36,697 bases of DNA from GWB1-39-12 sp964435575 (GTDB lineage Bacteria > Patescibacteriota > Microgenomatia > UBA8517), in contig CAYSZS010000011.1 in NCBI GenBank assembly GCA_964435575.1, positions 1-36,697 of the forward strand, given 5' to 3'. Shown piece after piece: positions 28,126-36,534 of the stretch. The position numbers and the translations under genes were made by a program. The notes below the pieces were generated by a model. The model saw only the letters and a list, made by a program, of their open reading frames with translations, was not told where the DNA came from and ran no database searches. Positions within the stretch are counted from its first letter, which is position 1. Each line of letters opens with the position of its first letter.

Positions 28126-29481
28126 ATGGTGTCAAGATCCACAAGTAGTTCCTATCAAAGATATAAAGAAGTTACCAAAGAGTTATATAAAAAAAATCTG
28201 GAACTTTTTGGAGCTAATAGAGAGCTAATCCTTCTCCAAAAACTTTATGAGATAACCACCTCTTCTCTTAAACTTGAGGATTTGACTCAAAGATTTATTG
28301 ATGTGATAGTCAAAGACTTAAATTTTCTCTCCGCAATTGTTTTTCTTAAAAATCCAGAATTAAATTCTTTAAAAGTAATTGCTATGACAAAATCAAAGGT
28401 AAATCTGATTGCGTTAAAACTGTTTGCTTCGCCCCTTTCGAGTTTAGAATTACCACTGGATATTAAAGAAAATATTGTCGCTCAGGCTTATATTTCAAAG
28501 AGAAGGGAAGTTACACATTTATTTTACAAAGTCTTTACTCCTTTAATAACAGAAGAAAAAGCTAAAATTATAGAGGAGGTTTCGAAAGTTAAATCCACAA
28601 TTGTATATCCATTGGTTTTTGGAGACGAAAGTTTGGGGGCCTTCGCGGTTTCGATGAAGAAAGATATAGAGGATTTATCTGATTCTGAAAAAACTGCATT
28701 GAAGCGAGTATCTTCAGTTTTTGGGGTTGCCGTAAACAGATTAATGATTTACCAAGATTTACAAATAGTAAATATAAGACTCAAGGAAATTGATGCACAA
28801 AAGGATGAGTTTATTTCGATGGCGGCGCATGAGCTCAGAGCTCCTATGACTGCCATTAAAGGTTATGTCTCAATGATTATTGAAGGAGACACTGGAGATA
28901 TACCCGAGAAAGCTCGAGGATTTTTGGTAGACGCCAATGCCATAAATGAAAGGCTCATCAGGCTTGTCAACAACATGCTCAATGTTTCCCGGATAGAAGA
29001 AGGAAGAATGGTCTATCAGGAGGAAGAAGAGAATTTGTCAACCGTTACTCGAACGGTATTTGCCCAATTTAGACCCGAGGCAGAAAGGAAGGGACTGGAA
29101 CTAAAACTTGATATCCCCACTTCGCTTAAGGATAAAGTACGTGTTGATCCGGATAGAATTCAGGAAGTGATAGGGAATTTATTGAGTAATGCGATTAAAT
29201 ATACAGACAAAGGGTCCGTAGTCGTTCGCCTTACCCAGCCGAATGCCAAGACGGTAAGATTTGAAGTAGAAGATACGGGTCCGGGTATCTCCAAAGAAGA
29301 GCAAGAAAAACTTTTCAAAAAGTTCTCAAGAGCAGAGTCAAGCGTCGGAAAGACTACAGGAACCGGTCTTGGGCTCTATATATCCAAGCTTCTTGTGGAG
29401 AAATTCGGAGGGATTATTGGTCTAGCTTCCGAAGACGGAAAAGGAAGCACCTTTTGGTTCGAGCTTCCGTTAGTTATTTAA
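28126..29481 (+). CDS. Soluble GAF-domain sensor histidine kinase
   Basis: The 451-residue kinase has no membrane helix. A short coiled coil (15-40) precedes a GAF domain (about 41-205), then HisKA with the phospho-acceptor H235 (AAHELRAPM), and the ATPase domain with an N box (GNLLSNAIKYT), G1 (VEDTGPGIS), F box (FKKFSRA) and G2 (GTGLGLYISK). All kinase motifs are complete. The missing membrane part may be supplied by the 7TM-like protein two genes upstream. A CheY-like regulator lies at 30260, separated by a minus-strand gene, and could be the partner. Confidence 0.92.
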   Translation: MVSRSTSSSYQRYKEVTKELYKKNLELFGANRELILLQKLYEITTSSLKLEDLTQRFIDVIVKDLNFLSAIVFLKNPELNSLKVIAMTKSKVNLIALKLFASPLSSLELPLDIKENIVAQAYISKRREVTHLFYKVFTPLITEEKAKIIEEVSKVKSTIVYPLVFGDESLGAFAVSMKKDIEDLSDSEKTALKRVSSVFGVAVNRLMIYQDLQIVNIRLKEIDAQKDEFISMAAHELRAPMTAIKGYVSMIIEGDTGDIPEKARGFLVDANAINERLIRLVNNMLNVSRIEEGRMVYQEEEENLSTVTRTVFAQFRPEAERKGLELKLDIPTSLKDKVRVDPDRIQEVIGNLLSNAIKYTDKGSVVVRLTQPNAKTVRFEVEDTGPGISKEEQEKLFKKFSRAESSVGKTTGTGLGLYISKLLVEKFGGIIGLASEDGKGSTFWFELPLVI

Positions 29482-29483
29482 TT

Positions 29484-30095
29484 TCATCCCCTTGAACGAG
29501 TTACTACAAATATGAGTCCGATGATTGCGACAAGTGCAACAAGGGCTGCTATTCCCGCCCGTCTTAATGCCAATAATAACTTTTGTCTTGTCGAGAGAGC
29601 TTGTACGGGCGCTTCTACCTTTTCTTCTTCGGAAACCGCCTCCTCTTCTTCAGCGGGAGTTGGAGTGGGAGTTGCGGCTTCTTCTAAAAATTCAACTTCT
29701 TTAATCTCACCTTTCATAACAGTTTGTCCTTGAGGAGTTTTGGTTTCTTTACTCATCTCGGTTGTGACAAAAAGACCTGTGAAACTTTTCTTGGTTTTAA
29801 ATTCTCCCTTTCCCAAACCAAGAGTTCCAAGTTTTATAGGATTTCCTCCTTCTTTTGGAGTGGCCCAAACGACGTAGTTAAATATATTCTCGTCAGCTGG
29901 GTATATTAGGTATTTGCAGGTAAAGGGAATTCTGTATTCCTGGTTTTGCATTCTGACCGAGGCTGCCCAACAGCGGTATGGTTCGACCGTTGTGCTTCGA
30001 AGTTCAACTGTTCCTTCGGATGCGCGAACCTTTTCGGCAAGAAAAAATAAGCCAGCAATTGTCAGAGAAAAAATAAGATAATGTCGTAATCTCAT
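29484..30095 (-). CDS. Secreted, C-terminally anchored surface protein
   Basis: The 203-residue protein has a signal peptide (about 1-25, cut near VRAS), an outer domain with two cysteines (YRCWAAS and FTCKYL, 42 and 60) likely to be bridged, a Pro/Thr/Glu-rich stalk (ATPTPTPAEEEE, about 136-165), a membrane helix (about 178-198) and a short basic tail. This is the layout of cell-surface proteins held by a C-terminal helix. I do not recognise the domain. It is convergent with the kinase (2-bp gap) and has its own leaderless promoter. Confidence 0.75.
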   Translation of the reverse strand: MRLRHYLIFSLTIAGLFFLAEKVRASEGTVELRSTTVEPYRCWAASVRMQNQEYRIPFTCKYLIYPADENIFNYVVWATPKEGGNPIKLGTLGLGKGEFKTKKSFTGLFVTTEMSKETKTPQGQTVMKGEIKEVEFLEEAATPTPTPAEEEEAVSEEEKVEAPVQALSTRQKLLLALRRAGIAALVALVAIIGLIFVVTRSRG

Positions 30096-30103
30096 CTAAA
30101 ATG

Positions 30104-30133
30104 AGTATATATTAACTAAAAGGGAGTTAACAA
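30104..30133 (-). promoter_or_regulatory. Promoter of the anchored surface protein (near-leaderless)
   Basis: On the minus strand TTGTTA (30128-30133), an 18-bp spacer and TATACT (30104-30109). The ATG at 30095 lies 8 nt after the -10, so the leader would be 0-2 nt. Confidence 0.6.
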
Positions 30134-30259
30134 GTAATAATTATTCGACTTTAAATTAACTCCTGCCTGAAATTTAAGGAATCATTTTCCGTCATGGGTA
30201 AATTGCAATTGAAAACATGAACTTACTGGCTTAATATTAGAGTGGAAAGATAATCTTAG

Positions 30260-30673
30260 ATGGCAGATAAACTACAGTTAATTCAGGAACCAAACCAAGA
30301 AGCCCAGCCAACGGTTCTAATTGTTGAGGACGACCCGGTCCTTCTCAAGATGTATACAGAAAAGTTTGGCTTCGAAGGCTTTAAAGTTCTTAATGCCAAA
30401 GACGGAGAAGAAGCCTTGAAGATCTCACTTGCAGAAAAAATGGACATAATACTTCTTGATATTATGCTTCCTAGAATGAGCGGGACTGATTATTTGGCAA
30501 AGTTTCGCCAGACTGAAAAAGGAAAGGATATTGCGGTCGTTGCCCTTACCAATCTTGCCGAAGAAGAGGAAAGACAAAAGGCATTAAAGCTGGGAGTAAA
30601 AGAATATCTGGTAAAAGCAATGCAAACGCCTGAGAAAGTGGTGGAAACAATCAAAAAGTATATTCGAAGTTAG
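30260..30673 (+). CDS. CheY-like single-domain response regulator
   Basis: The 137-residue receiver has the acidic pair D24/D25 (VLIVEDDPV), phospho-acceptor D67 (IILLDIMLP), T97 (VVALTN) and K119 (EYLVKAMQ), all in their expected places. A 17-residue N-terminal tail precedes the domain and there is no output domain, so it acts by protein contact. GATAAT at 30249-30254 lies 5 nt before the ATG, so it too may be leaderless. It is the only response regulator in the window, against two histidine kinases. Its 3' end overlaps the phosphorylase gene by 4 bp. Confidence 0.93.
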   Translation: MADKLQLIQEPNQEAQPTVLIVEDDPVLLKMYTEKFGFEGFKVLNAKDGEEALKISLAEKMDIILLDIMLPRMSGTDYLAKFRQTEKGKDIAVVALTNLAEEEERQKALKLGVKEYLVKAMQTPEKVVETIKKYIRS

Positions 30674-32310
30674 GAGTAGAGTAATTTTTTATATTCTTCC
30701 AGTACCCTCTCGGTAGTAAATTTTTTTGAAAGCTCAATTGATGCCCTCATCCTTTTTATCCACGCCTGGGGTAATCCGTTTTGGTCTCTTTCATAGAAAA
30801 GCGGAGCAATTTCCGAAGATAATTTTTGATAAAAACTTTCGGCGACATTTTCGGGGTCTAATATCCAACCTGCCCCGTTCCAGTTAACCTCATATGTCCA
30901 GCCGTCTAAAACCGTACAGTTAAGAACTCCGTTTGCGCTAGCCTTCATGCCGCTAGTTCCGCATGCCTCTAAATTTCCCTTAGGCGTATTTAGCCAAACG
31001 TCACTTCCCGAAGTTAAGTGATTTGCGAGTGAGATATTGTAGTTTGGGACAAAAATCGCATTTCCGGCAAACTCGGTGGCAAAAAGTTTGATTATATCTT
31101 CAATAATTTGCTTGGCATTGGTATCTCCTGAATGAGAGTTACCGGCGAAAAGGAGCTGTATCGGTCGCTCGGGGTTTGACAGAATTTTCTTAAGGCGGGA
31201 AACGTCGAGAAAAATTTCCTTAGGCCGTTTATATTCTGCTAAACGCCTTGCCCAAGTGACAACCAAGCGTTCAGTGTCGTATCCAAAACCCGTCCTTTTT
31301 ACGACGGTTTCCATAAGTTCCTTCTTTTTTATCATATGCTGGTCCCATATTTGAGACTCAGTCAGGTTCGGATTTCTGAAGTCACTATCTTGCCAGCGAA
31401 GCATATTCACACCGTTTGTAATTGGTATCCAATTGTAATTTGGCCAAGTGCTTTTGGCATATTCTCCATGAACTTTGCTTACGGCAGATTGTTTTTTTGA
31501 GATAGACAGAGCAAAGAGCGTTGTATTAAAAATTTGCGAGTCGGGGTCTGACAATCCATCTTTTATTAATAGGTATGCGTCGATATTTAATTCTTTTTTA
31601 TATTCATTTGCCCATTTTTCAACCAGCGGTTTGGGATAGTCTAGATTTCCGGCGGGAACCAAAGTATGGTTTGTGTAGATAATTTTTTCTCTAGCCATTT
31701 TGAAAGCCTCGTCGAAACCGGCTCCTTTTTCCAGTTCTTCCCGAATCAGTTCCCAGATAACAAATTCAGGTCTGCCTTCATTGATGTGATAAAACTTCGG
31801 TTTTATATCAAGTGATTTAAGAAGTTTTGTGCCACCGATTCCCAGAAGCAGCTGTTGGCGTATATGGCTTTCGGCGTCACCTCGATAAAGCGTATCCATG
31901 TCAGCTACCCATTCGGGAGGATTTCCGTCAACATCGGTTGACAAAAAAAATAAAATCGCGGTATCTGATAACCTGATGTGGTATGACTTAAATTTTACTG
32001 TCTGAGATTTAAAATCTAAAGTATTGATGAGCTGATTTCCTTCAACTGTAGTTTGTCGGAGAAATGACGTATCGTGGTCGAATTCGGAGTCTCGGGTTTC
32101 TGCCTTTCCGCCTCCTGTTATATGTTGCCAGAAATCTTTCCCCTTATATAGAATTCCGATACCTATCATGGGATAATGTCCAATTGCCGCCTCATTCATG
32201 ACGTCGCCCGTTAAAATTCCTAAGCCTCCGGAATACGTCGGAAGTTCGTTATCAATTCCGAATTCGGCGCAAAAATAGGCAACCGGATTTTTAATGTGAG
32301 ATAGTTTCAT
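30670..32310 (-). CDS. Alpha-glucan phosphorylase (GT35), short bacterial type
   Basis: The 546-residue enzyme resembles the alpha-glucan/maltodextrin phosphorylases of the TIGR02094 group (Thermotoga AgpA-like), which release glucose 1-phosphate from alpha-1,4-glucans using PLP phosphate as acid. The N-terminus PVAYFCAEFGIDNELPTYSGGLGILTGD (split at 10-37) is typical. HINEGRPEFVIWEL marks the catalytic cleft, VTWARRLAEYKRPKEIFLD the phosphate and sugar region, and EACGTSGMKASANGVLN holds the PLP lysine. It is much shorter than E. coli GlgP (about 800) and somewhat shorter than AgpA-type enzymes (about 700). It has its own leaderless promoter and no glycogen genes nearby. Confidence 0.9.
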   Translation of the reverse strand: MKLSHIKNPVAYFCAEFGIDNELPTYSGGLGILTGDVMNEAAIGHYPMIGIGILYKGKDFWQHITGGGKAETRDSEFDHDTSFLRQTTVEGNQLINTLDFKSQTVKFKSYHIRLSDTAILFFLSTDVDGNPPEWVADMDTLYRGDAESHIRQQLLLGIGGTKLLKSLDIKPKFYHINEGRPEFVIWELIREELEKGAGFDEAFKMAREKIIYTNHTLVPAGNLDYPKPLVEKWANEYKKELNIDAYLLIKDGLSDPDSQIFNTTLFALSISKKQSAVSKVHGEYAKSTWPNYNWIPITNGVNMLRWQDSDFRNPNLTESQIWDQHMIKKKELMETVVKRTGFGYDTERLVVTWARRLAEYKRPKEIFLDVSRLKKILSNPERPIQLLFAGNSHSGDTNAKQIIEDIIKLFATEFAGNAIFVPNYNISLANHLTSGSDVWLNTPKGNLEACGTSGMKASANGVLNCTVLDGWTYEVNWNGAGWILDPENVAESFYQKLSSEIAPLFYERDQNGLPQAWIKRMRASIELSKKFTTERVLEEYKKLLYS

Positions 32311-32318
32311 ATTTAATC

Positions 32319-32324
32319 ATTGTA
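32319..32324 (-). promoter_or_regulatory. -10 box of the phosphorylase gene (near-leaderless)
   Basis: TACAAT on the minus strand ends 8 nt before the ATG at 32310. It overlaps the -35 of the divergent promoter at 32320-32348, so the two cannot be used at the same time. Confidence 0.5.
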
Positions 32325-32348
32325 CCTTTTTCTCTAAAGAATTAAAAT
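32320..32348 (+). promoter_or_regulatory. Promoter of the paired small membrane proteins (leaderless)
   Basis: TTGTAC (32320-32325), a 17-bp spacer and TAAAAT (32343-32348), 7 nt before the ATG at 32356. Confidence 0.5.
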
Positions 32349-32355
32349 TTATTTA

Positions 32356-32631
32356 ATGAAAATAAGCGATTTTTTCTCGCCTAGTGTTATGGCCTTTTTC
32401 CGTTTCAGTGCGATTGCCGGTTTACTGGCAACGACTGCACTTTTGATTAACCTTAATCATAAGGCTTTTGACAGGGTATTAGGCCAAAAATCAAAGTCTT
32501 TATGGTGGCTTTTTGTTCTATTTTCCGTTGTTCCACTTCTTTTGTTTTTGTATATTTTTACCTTCCTATTTGGCAGGATGAATCTACGCGAACAAGGAGA
32601 ACTGGTTCTGAAATTTTTCGCAAGAAAGTGA
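32356..32631 (+). CDS. Two-TM small membrane protein, paralog A
   Basis: A 91-residue protein with two membrane helices (about 11-30 and 46-69) separated by a basic loop (NHKAFDRVLGQKSKSLWW) and a short tail. It shares the scheme F-x-K/R-x-S-A-x-A-G ... FxRVxGxxxxK ... PLLxxLYIF with the next gene, so the two are a tandem duplication. I do not recognise the family. They precede the second histidine kinase. Confidence 0.72.
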   Translation: MKISDFFSPSVMAFFRFSAIAGLLATTALLINLNHKAFDRVLGQKSKSLWWLFVLFSVVPLLLFLYIFTFLFGRMNLREQGELVLKFFARK

Positions 32632-32632
32632 T

Positions 32633-32851
32633 ATGCAAAATTCACTACTCCCGCCAGGTTTTCTTATATTTATCAAAGTTTCCGCGGTCGCCGGATTTTT
32701 CGCGGCAGGCGCCTTTATTGTGGCACTGGCTTATAAAGGATTTAAAAGGGTCTTTGGCGAAGAAAAAGCTAAAAAATACCGCTGGGCTTTTATTTTGGTA
32801 AATATTCCTCTTCTTTTCGTTCTTATTTACATTTTTTTCATTTTCTTTTAA
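32633..32851 (+). CDS. Two-TM small membrane protein, paralog B
   Basis: A 72-residue protein that starts one base after its paralog. Two helices (about 10-31 and 49-70) flank a basic loop (YKGFKRVFGEEKAKKYRW). It lacks the C-terminal tail of paralog A. The conserved loop between the helices is more similar between the copies than the helices, which suggests that the loop carries the function. Confidence 0.7.
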   Translation: MQNSLLPPGFLIFIKVSAVAGFFAAGAFIVALAYKGFKRVFGEEKAKKYRWAFILVNIPLLFVLIYIFFIFF

Positions 32852-32857
32852 GACGTT

Positions 32858-32886
32858 TTGACTTTGGAGTCTAAAAAAAATAATCT
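32858..32886 (+). promoter_or_regulatory. Promoter of the second histidine kinase (leaderless)
   Basis: TTGACT (32858-32863), a 17-bp spacer and TAATCT (32881-32886). The ATG at 32893 lies 6 nt after the -10. Confidence 0.6.
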
Positions 32887-32892
32887 TAATTA

Positions 32893-34239
32893 ATGAATCT
32901 ATCAACAAAGATAATAGAAAAGCTCAAAGGGATTAAAAAGCCCGCTTTAGCAATCTATCCAATCATTATAATCATTACCATTCCTTCACTTTTGATAATT
33001 AATACTATTTGGAATCTGAAGTCGTTCGGGAGAGACGCTAACTTTATTGTCAGGCATCAGGCGGTAAGTATTGCCGAGGTTCTTGCCCCTATTATTAAAG
33101 AGAAAATTAGCTCGCCCGAAGATTTGAAAAGGTTACTCGAGGAAGTAAATGCTTCTAACGAAGACATAATAAAAGCGTCACTGTTAAAAGAAAAAGAAGG
33201 GGATTTTACTATTTATGTTTCGACAAAAGAAGGCGGGTTACAGGAGACGGAGATGGCGGCTTTAAATCAACTTGCAAAGGGATTTAACCAACCGATTGCG
33301 GGATTAACATACGACCCCAACTTGCGCAAAGACGTTTGGAATGTTGTTACCCCCATTGTTAACGACGAAAGCGGTAATTATTTTTTAAAGGTCGTTTTAG
33401 ATACAAAGTCGGTTTCCGAGATACTGTCACGAACCACAAAAGATTCAATAGTCATCTTAGTGATTCTAGTCGTAGTAACGATAATCTTAATTGCAAATCA
33501 TTTTGTTTTTTACCTAAGATCATTAAGAACCAAGCAGCTAGAAGAGCTAGACAGACTTAAAGATGAATTTATTTCAATTGCGGCCCATGAGTTAAGAGCA
33601 CCAATGACCGCTCTTATCGGCTATCTTGAACTTCTTAGAGGTAAACTTGCACCAAGCGAGGTTGAAAAAATAAAGCCGGATCTCGAGATTTTAAATTCGC
33701 TTATTGGAGACCTTGACAGCCTGATTAACGAGCTTTTGGACGTATCAAGAATCGAGCAGGGTAGGTTTCAAGTGAACTTGGTTGATGTAAAAGTTGAAGA
33801 GGTTATTCAAAAGGTTGTAAACATAATGTTACCGCAGGCTAAGCAAAAGGGGTTAGATATAATCTTTGCAGAGGTTAACTTGCCAAGCATAAAAAGTGAT
33901 CCTGAAAGGTTAAGACAAGTATTTACTAATATAATTAGTAATTCGATTAAATATACCTTGGAAGGAAGAGTTGACGTGAGAGCAGAAGTAGAGGAAAAAT
34001 TTGTTAAAATTACTGTCAAAGATACCGGAATTGGTATACCGGGAGAAGAACTAACAAAGCTTTTTTCCAAATTCCATAGAGTCAAAGATAAAAAGACGAT
34101 TGATGTCAGGGGAACCGGCTTGGGGCTTTGGATTACAAAACAAATTATCGAAATCTTAGGAGGTAGGATCAACGTTGAATCAATTTACGGAACCGGAACC
34201 AGTGTCATCATTACTCTTCCCGTTGGTCGTGTTTTGTGA
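32893..34239 (+). CDS. Membrane-bound sensor histidine kinase
   Basis: A 448-residue kinase with two membrane helices (about 18-38 and 184-207) bracketing an extracellular sensor of about 145 residues that looks like a PAS/Cache-type fold. There is no clear HAMP domain. HisKA has H232 (AAHELRAPM), and the ATPase domain has an N box (TNIISNSIKYT), G1 (VKDTGIGIP), F box (FSKFHRV) and G2 (GTGLGLWITKQ). No response regulator is adjacent. The last 60 bp overlap, antisense, the 3' end of the Cys-rich surface protein gene. Confidence 0.92.
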   Translation: MNLSTKIIEKLKGIKKPALAIYPIIIIITIPSLLIINTIWNLKSFGRDANFIVRHQAVSIAEVLAPIIKEKISSPEDLKRLLEEVNASNEDIIKASLLKEKEGDFTIYVSTKEGGLQETEMAALNQLAKGFNQPIAGLTYDPNLRKDVWNVVTPIVNDESGNYFLKVVLDTKSVSEILSRTTKDSIVILVILVVVTIILIANHFVFYLRSLRTKQLEELDRLKDEFISIAAHELRAPMTALIGYLELLRGKLAPSEVEKIKPDLEILNSLIGDLDSLINELLDVSRIEQGRFQVNLVDVKVEEVIQKVVNIMLPQAKQKGLDIIFAEVNLPSIKSDPERLRQVFTNIISNSIKYTLEGRVDVRAEVEEKFVKITVKDTGIGIPGEELTKLFSKFHRVKDKKTIDVRGTGLGLWITKQIIEILGGRINVESIYGTGTSVIITLPVGRVL

Positions 34240-36525
34240 GTTAGCAATCTTTTTATTTTTTGCGAGTCTAAGAAAATTTACTACTACAATAGTAACAACA
34301 GCAAAGAGTGCAAAGCCAACCGTCAAGATAGCCAGACGCATGAACTTGCTCCTTACGTCTTGGGAAACATCTTCCTGCTCAAGGAAAACTTGCTTACCTT
34401 CATCTGCAGCAACGACAGTGAAATCAAAAACAGAGGATCTAACAGACTTTCCGGATGAAGTTTTTACAGTGGCATAGGCTATGTGCTTTTCGCCTTCCAG
34501 CGGCTGATCAAGTTCATAGACCCAGTCGCCGTTTTCATCGGTCTTGGTTGTAACTACAATTGGCTCTGTGTAAATATATATATAAATGACGGAATTAGCT
34601 GGCCCAACGCCGCTAAATGTAAGCTTTCCGCCAAGACCTTTACCCTTTATTTCTTTAGTTTCTTCTTTTATTCCAGAGAGATTGATGGTATCGGTATCTT
34701 CTTCCAAGAAAGGAATCTCTTCGGACGGGCGTGGAAGGAATTTGAGTTGGTCGCTCTGAAGTTTGGCAAAACAAGATTCGCCTTTAACTTTCTCGTCATT
34801 CGAGGGAGTTCTTTTTCCGGAGTTTATTTCGCTAAACGCCGTCTCTCCAATACTTTGTGTAAGACATGATCTAACCTCGTCCGGTATTTTATACACCCTA
34901 CCTTCTTCAAAAGCTTGGGGATTTATACCAAAACAGCGGTTAACCTCTTCTCTTGCTTCATAAGGAACATCAGCTTGACCTGATTTGACCTTACTATAGT
35001 AACTTTTGAGAGTTTGGCGAAGACAGGCGTCGGTTTCTTTGGGAATTTGGACATCATTGGTGTAGTAAGTGAGGCTTGTCATTTTCCTTTCACCGTAACA
35101 ACTTTCATACAAGAGATGTTCTTCATATGTTGGTTGCCTAATTCCGTAATAAATGTCTTTGTATGCTTTTTCTCCCAAGCTTTTAAACAGGCAACCTTCA
35201 TATTCAATGGGTGCTTTGGGAGTTTGACCTGCGGGCTTCTGACCCCCTTCTTTTGTTGTGGCATAACCCCAGCAGGATTTAACCTTATTTCCCAGATTCA
35301 TTATTTCATTTTGCTCATTATTGGTTGTGGGAATAAAGTAGCGAAGCCTGTCAAATTCGTACTGGCTCAATGCCGATTTGACACAGTTTATCCTTTCTGA
35401 TGATTCGTATGCTAGCCTGTCAAAGTTCTCTTGCTGGTAATACGGATAGGAGGAGTTACAGGAACATGAGTAGGAATCCCAATAGGAATTAGTTCCACAG
35501 CCTCCGCTTGGGGCATAGCAGGGAGTAATATTTGGACTGGGTTTACACATACAACTTGCCGAGTCCCAGTAGTAGTTATAACCACAGCCTGAGGCGGGCG
35601 AGTAACAAGTTGTGGTTGTACCCTGATAAGTTTTACATGAGCAGTCGTAGTAATCCCAGTAATAATTATTTCCACAACCGTTTACCGGAGGAGTACAAGA
35701 CGTGGTTGAGGGTTTACAGGAACATGAGTAGGAATCCCAGAAGTAGTTATATCCACAACCATATGAGGGAGGATAGCAGCTAGATGTGCCGCTTGTGTAA
35801 GATTTACAAGAGCATGCTGAATAGTCCCAGTATTTATCAGAAGCACAACCCTCAACGGGCGGATAACAAGTAGAAGTTGTTGTTTGAGACGGTTTACAGG
35901 CACAGTAATATGAGTCCCAGTAGTAATTGGTTCCGCAACCCGATGATGGTGGGTTGCAGGTAGATGTAGATCCTTCGAGTCTACACGAACACGAATAGGT
36001 GTCCCAATAATATCCACTTCCACAACCCTGTGAGGGTGGGCTACAACTGCCATACGACTTACATGAGCAGGTAGCAGTATCCCAGTATTTGTCGCTACCG
36101 CAGCCGCTTGAAGGCGGATAACACGAGGACGTTGGGGCTACATAATATTGACAAGAACATAAGTTATAATCCCAATAATAATTGGCAGGGCAGCCTGAAG
36201 AGGGTTGGTAGCAGGTTGAAGTCGAAGATTTACACATACACGCTGCCGAATCCCAATAATAGTTATCACCACAACCCGAGGACGGAGGACTGCAGGTTGA
36301 GGTAGTGGAATATTGTTTGCAGGAACACGTTGTACTGTCCCAGTAGTAATTATCTCCACAACCACCGCTTGGTTCAGTACACCCCTCTGCAATTAATCCT
36401 TGATAGCCTAAAGTTTTTCTTTCCTGAGTATTTTTATAGGAACTGAATATTGTTAAGCCGGTTTGGAGAACGACTAATGTCCCTAAAAAGGTAGCAAAAA
36501 AGGTAAAAAGGAGTTTACCTCTCAT
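34180..36525 (-). CDS. Large anchored surface protein with eleven Cys-rich repeats
   Basis: From the ATG at 36525 the protein has 781 residues. It starts with a signal or anchor helix (about 5-28). Residues 49-363 hold eleven tandem repeats of 26-30 residues with the pattern C-x6-C-x10-C-x-C around GxxYYWDS, separated by Ser/Thr-rich links. Residues about 370-610 hold four helical units, each beginning with a Cys and ending with SC(F/Y) or NRCF about 30-38 residues later. An Ig-like beta domain (about 635-725), a C-terminal membrane helix (about 733-760) and a polar tail follow. GTG at 36543 is rejected as start because the -10 at 36535 lies downstream of it. Confidence 0.85.
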   Translation of the reverse strand: MRGKLLFTFFATFLGTLVVLQTGLTIFSSYKNTQERKTLGYQGLIAEGCTEPSGGCGDNYYWDSTTCSCKQYSTTSTCSPPSSGCGDNYYWDSAACMCKSSTSTCYQPSSGCPANYYWDYNLCSCQYYVAPTSSCYPPSSGCGSDKYWDTATCSCKSYGSCSPPSQGCGSGYYWDTYSCSCRLEGSTSTCNPPSSGCGTNYYWDSYYCACKPSQTTTSTCYPPVEGCASDKYWDYSACSCKSYTSGTSSCYPPSYGCGYNYFWDSYSCSCKPSTTSCTPPVNGCGNNYYWDYYDCSCKTYQGTTTTCYSPASGCGYNYYWDSASCMCKPSPNITPCYAPSGGCGTNSYWDSYSCSCNSSYPYYQQENFDRLAYESSERINCVKSALSQYEFDRLRYFIPTTNNEQNEIMNLGNKVKSCWGYATTKEGGQKPAGQTPKAPIEYEGCLFKSLGEKAYKDIYYGIRQPTYEEHLLYESCYGERKMTSLTYYTNDVQIPKETDACLRQTLKSYYSKVKSGQADVPYEAREEVNRCFGINPQAFEEGRVYKIPDEVRSCLTQSIGETAFSEINSGKRTPSNDEKVKGESCFAKLQSDQLKFLPRPSEEIPFLEEDTDTINLSGIKEETKEIKGKGLGGKLTFSGVGPANSVIYIYIYTEPIVVTTKTDENGDWVYELDQPLEGEKHIAYATVKTSSGKSVRSSVFDFTVVAADEGKQVFLEQEDVSQDVRSKFMRLAILTVGFALFAVVTIVVVNFLRLAKNKKIANSQNTTNGKSNDDTGSGSVN
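35437..36381 (-). repeat. Eleven tandem coding repeats (Cx6Cx10CxC)
   Basis: Each unit is 78-90 bp and encodes C-[STYN]-x-P-x-x-G-C-G-x-N-Y-Y-W-D-x-x-x-C-x-C-K or a close variant. All 44 cysteines are conserved, although linker lengths and codons vary, so the units are diverged and under selection for cysteine spacing. Confidence 0.9.
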
Positions 36526-36534
36526 TATTTTAAG

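Noticed and set aside
35437..36381. Long open frames on the plus strand and in other minus frames across the Cys-repeat region
   Set aside because: They are shadows of the repetitive coding sequence; their translations have no start context or family features and vary freely between repeat units.
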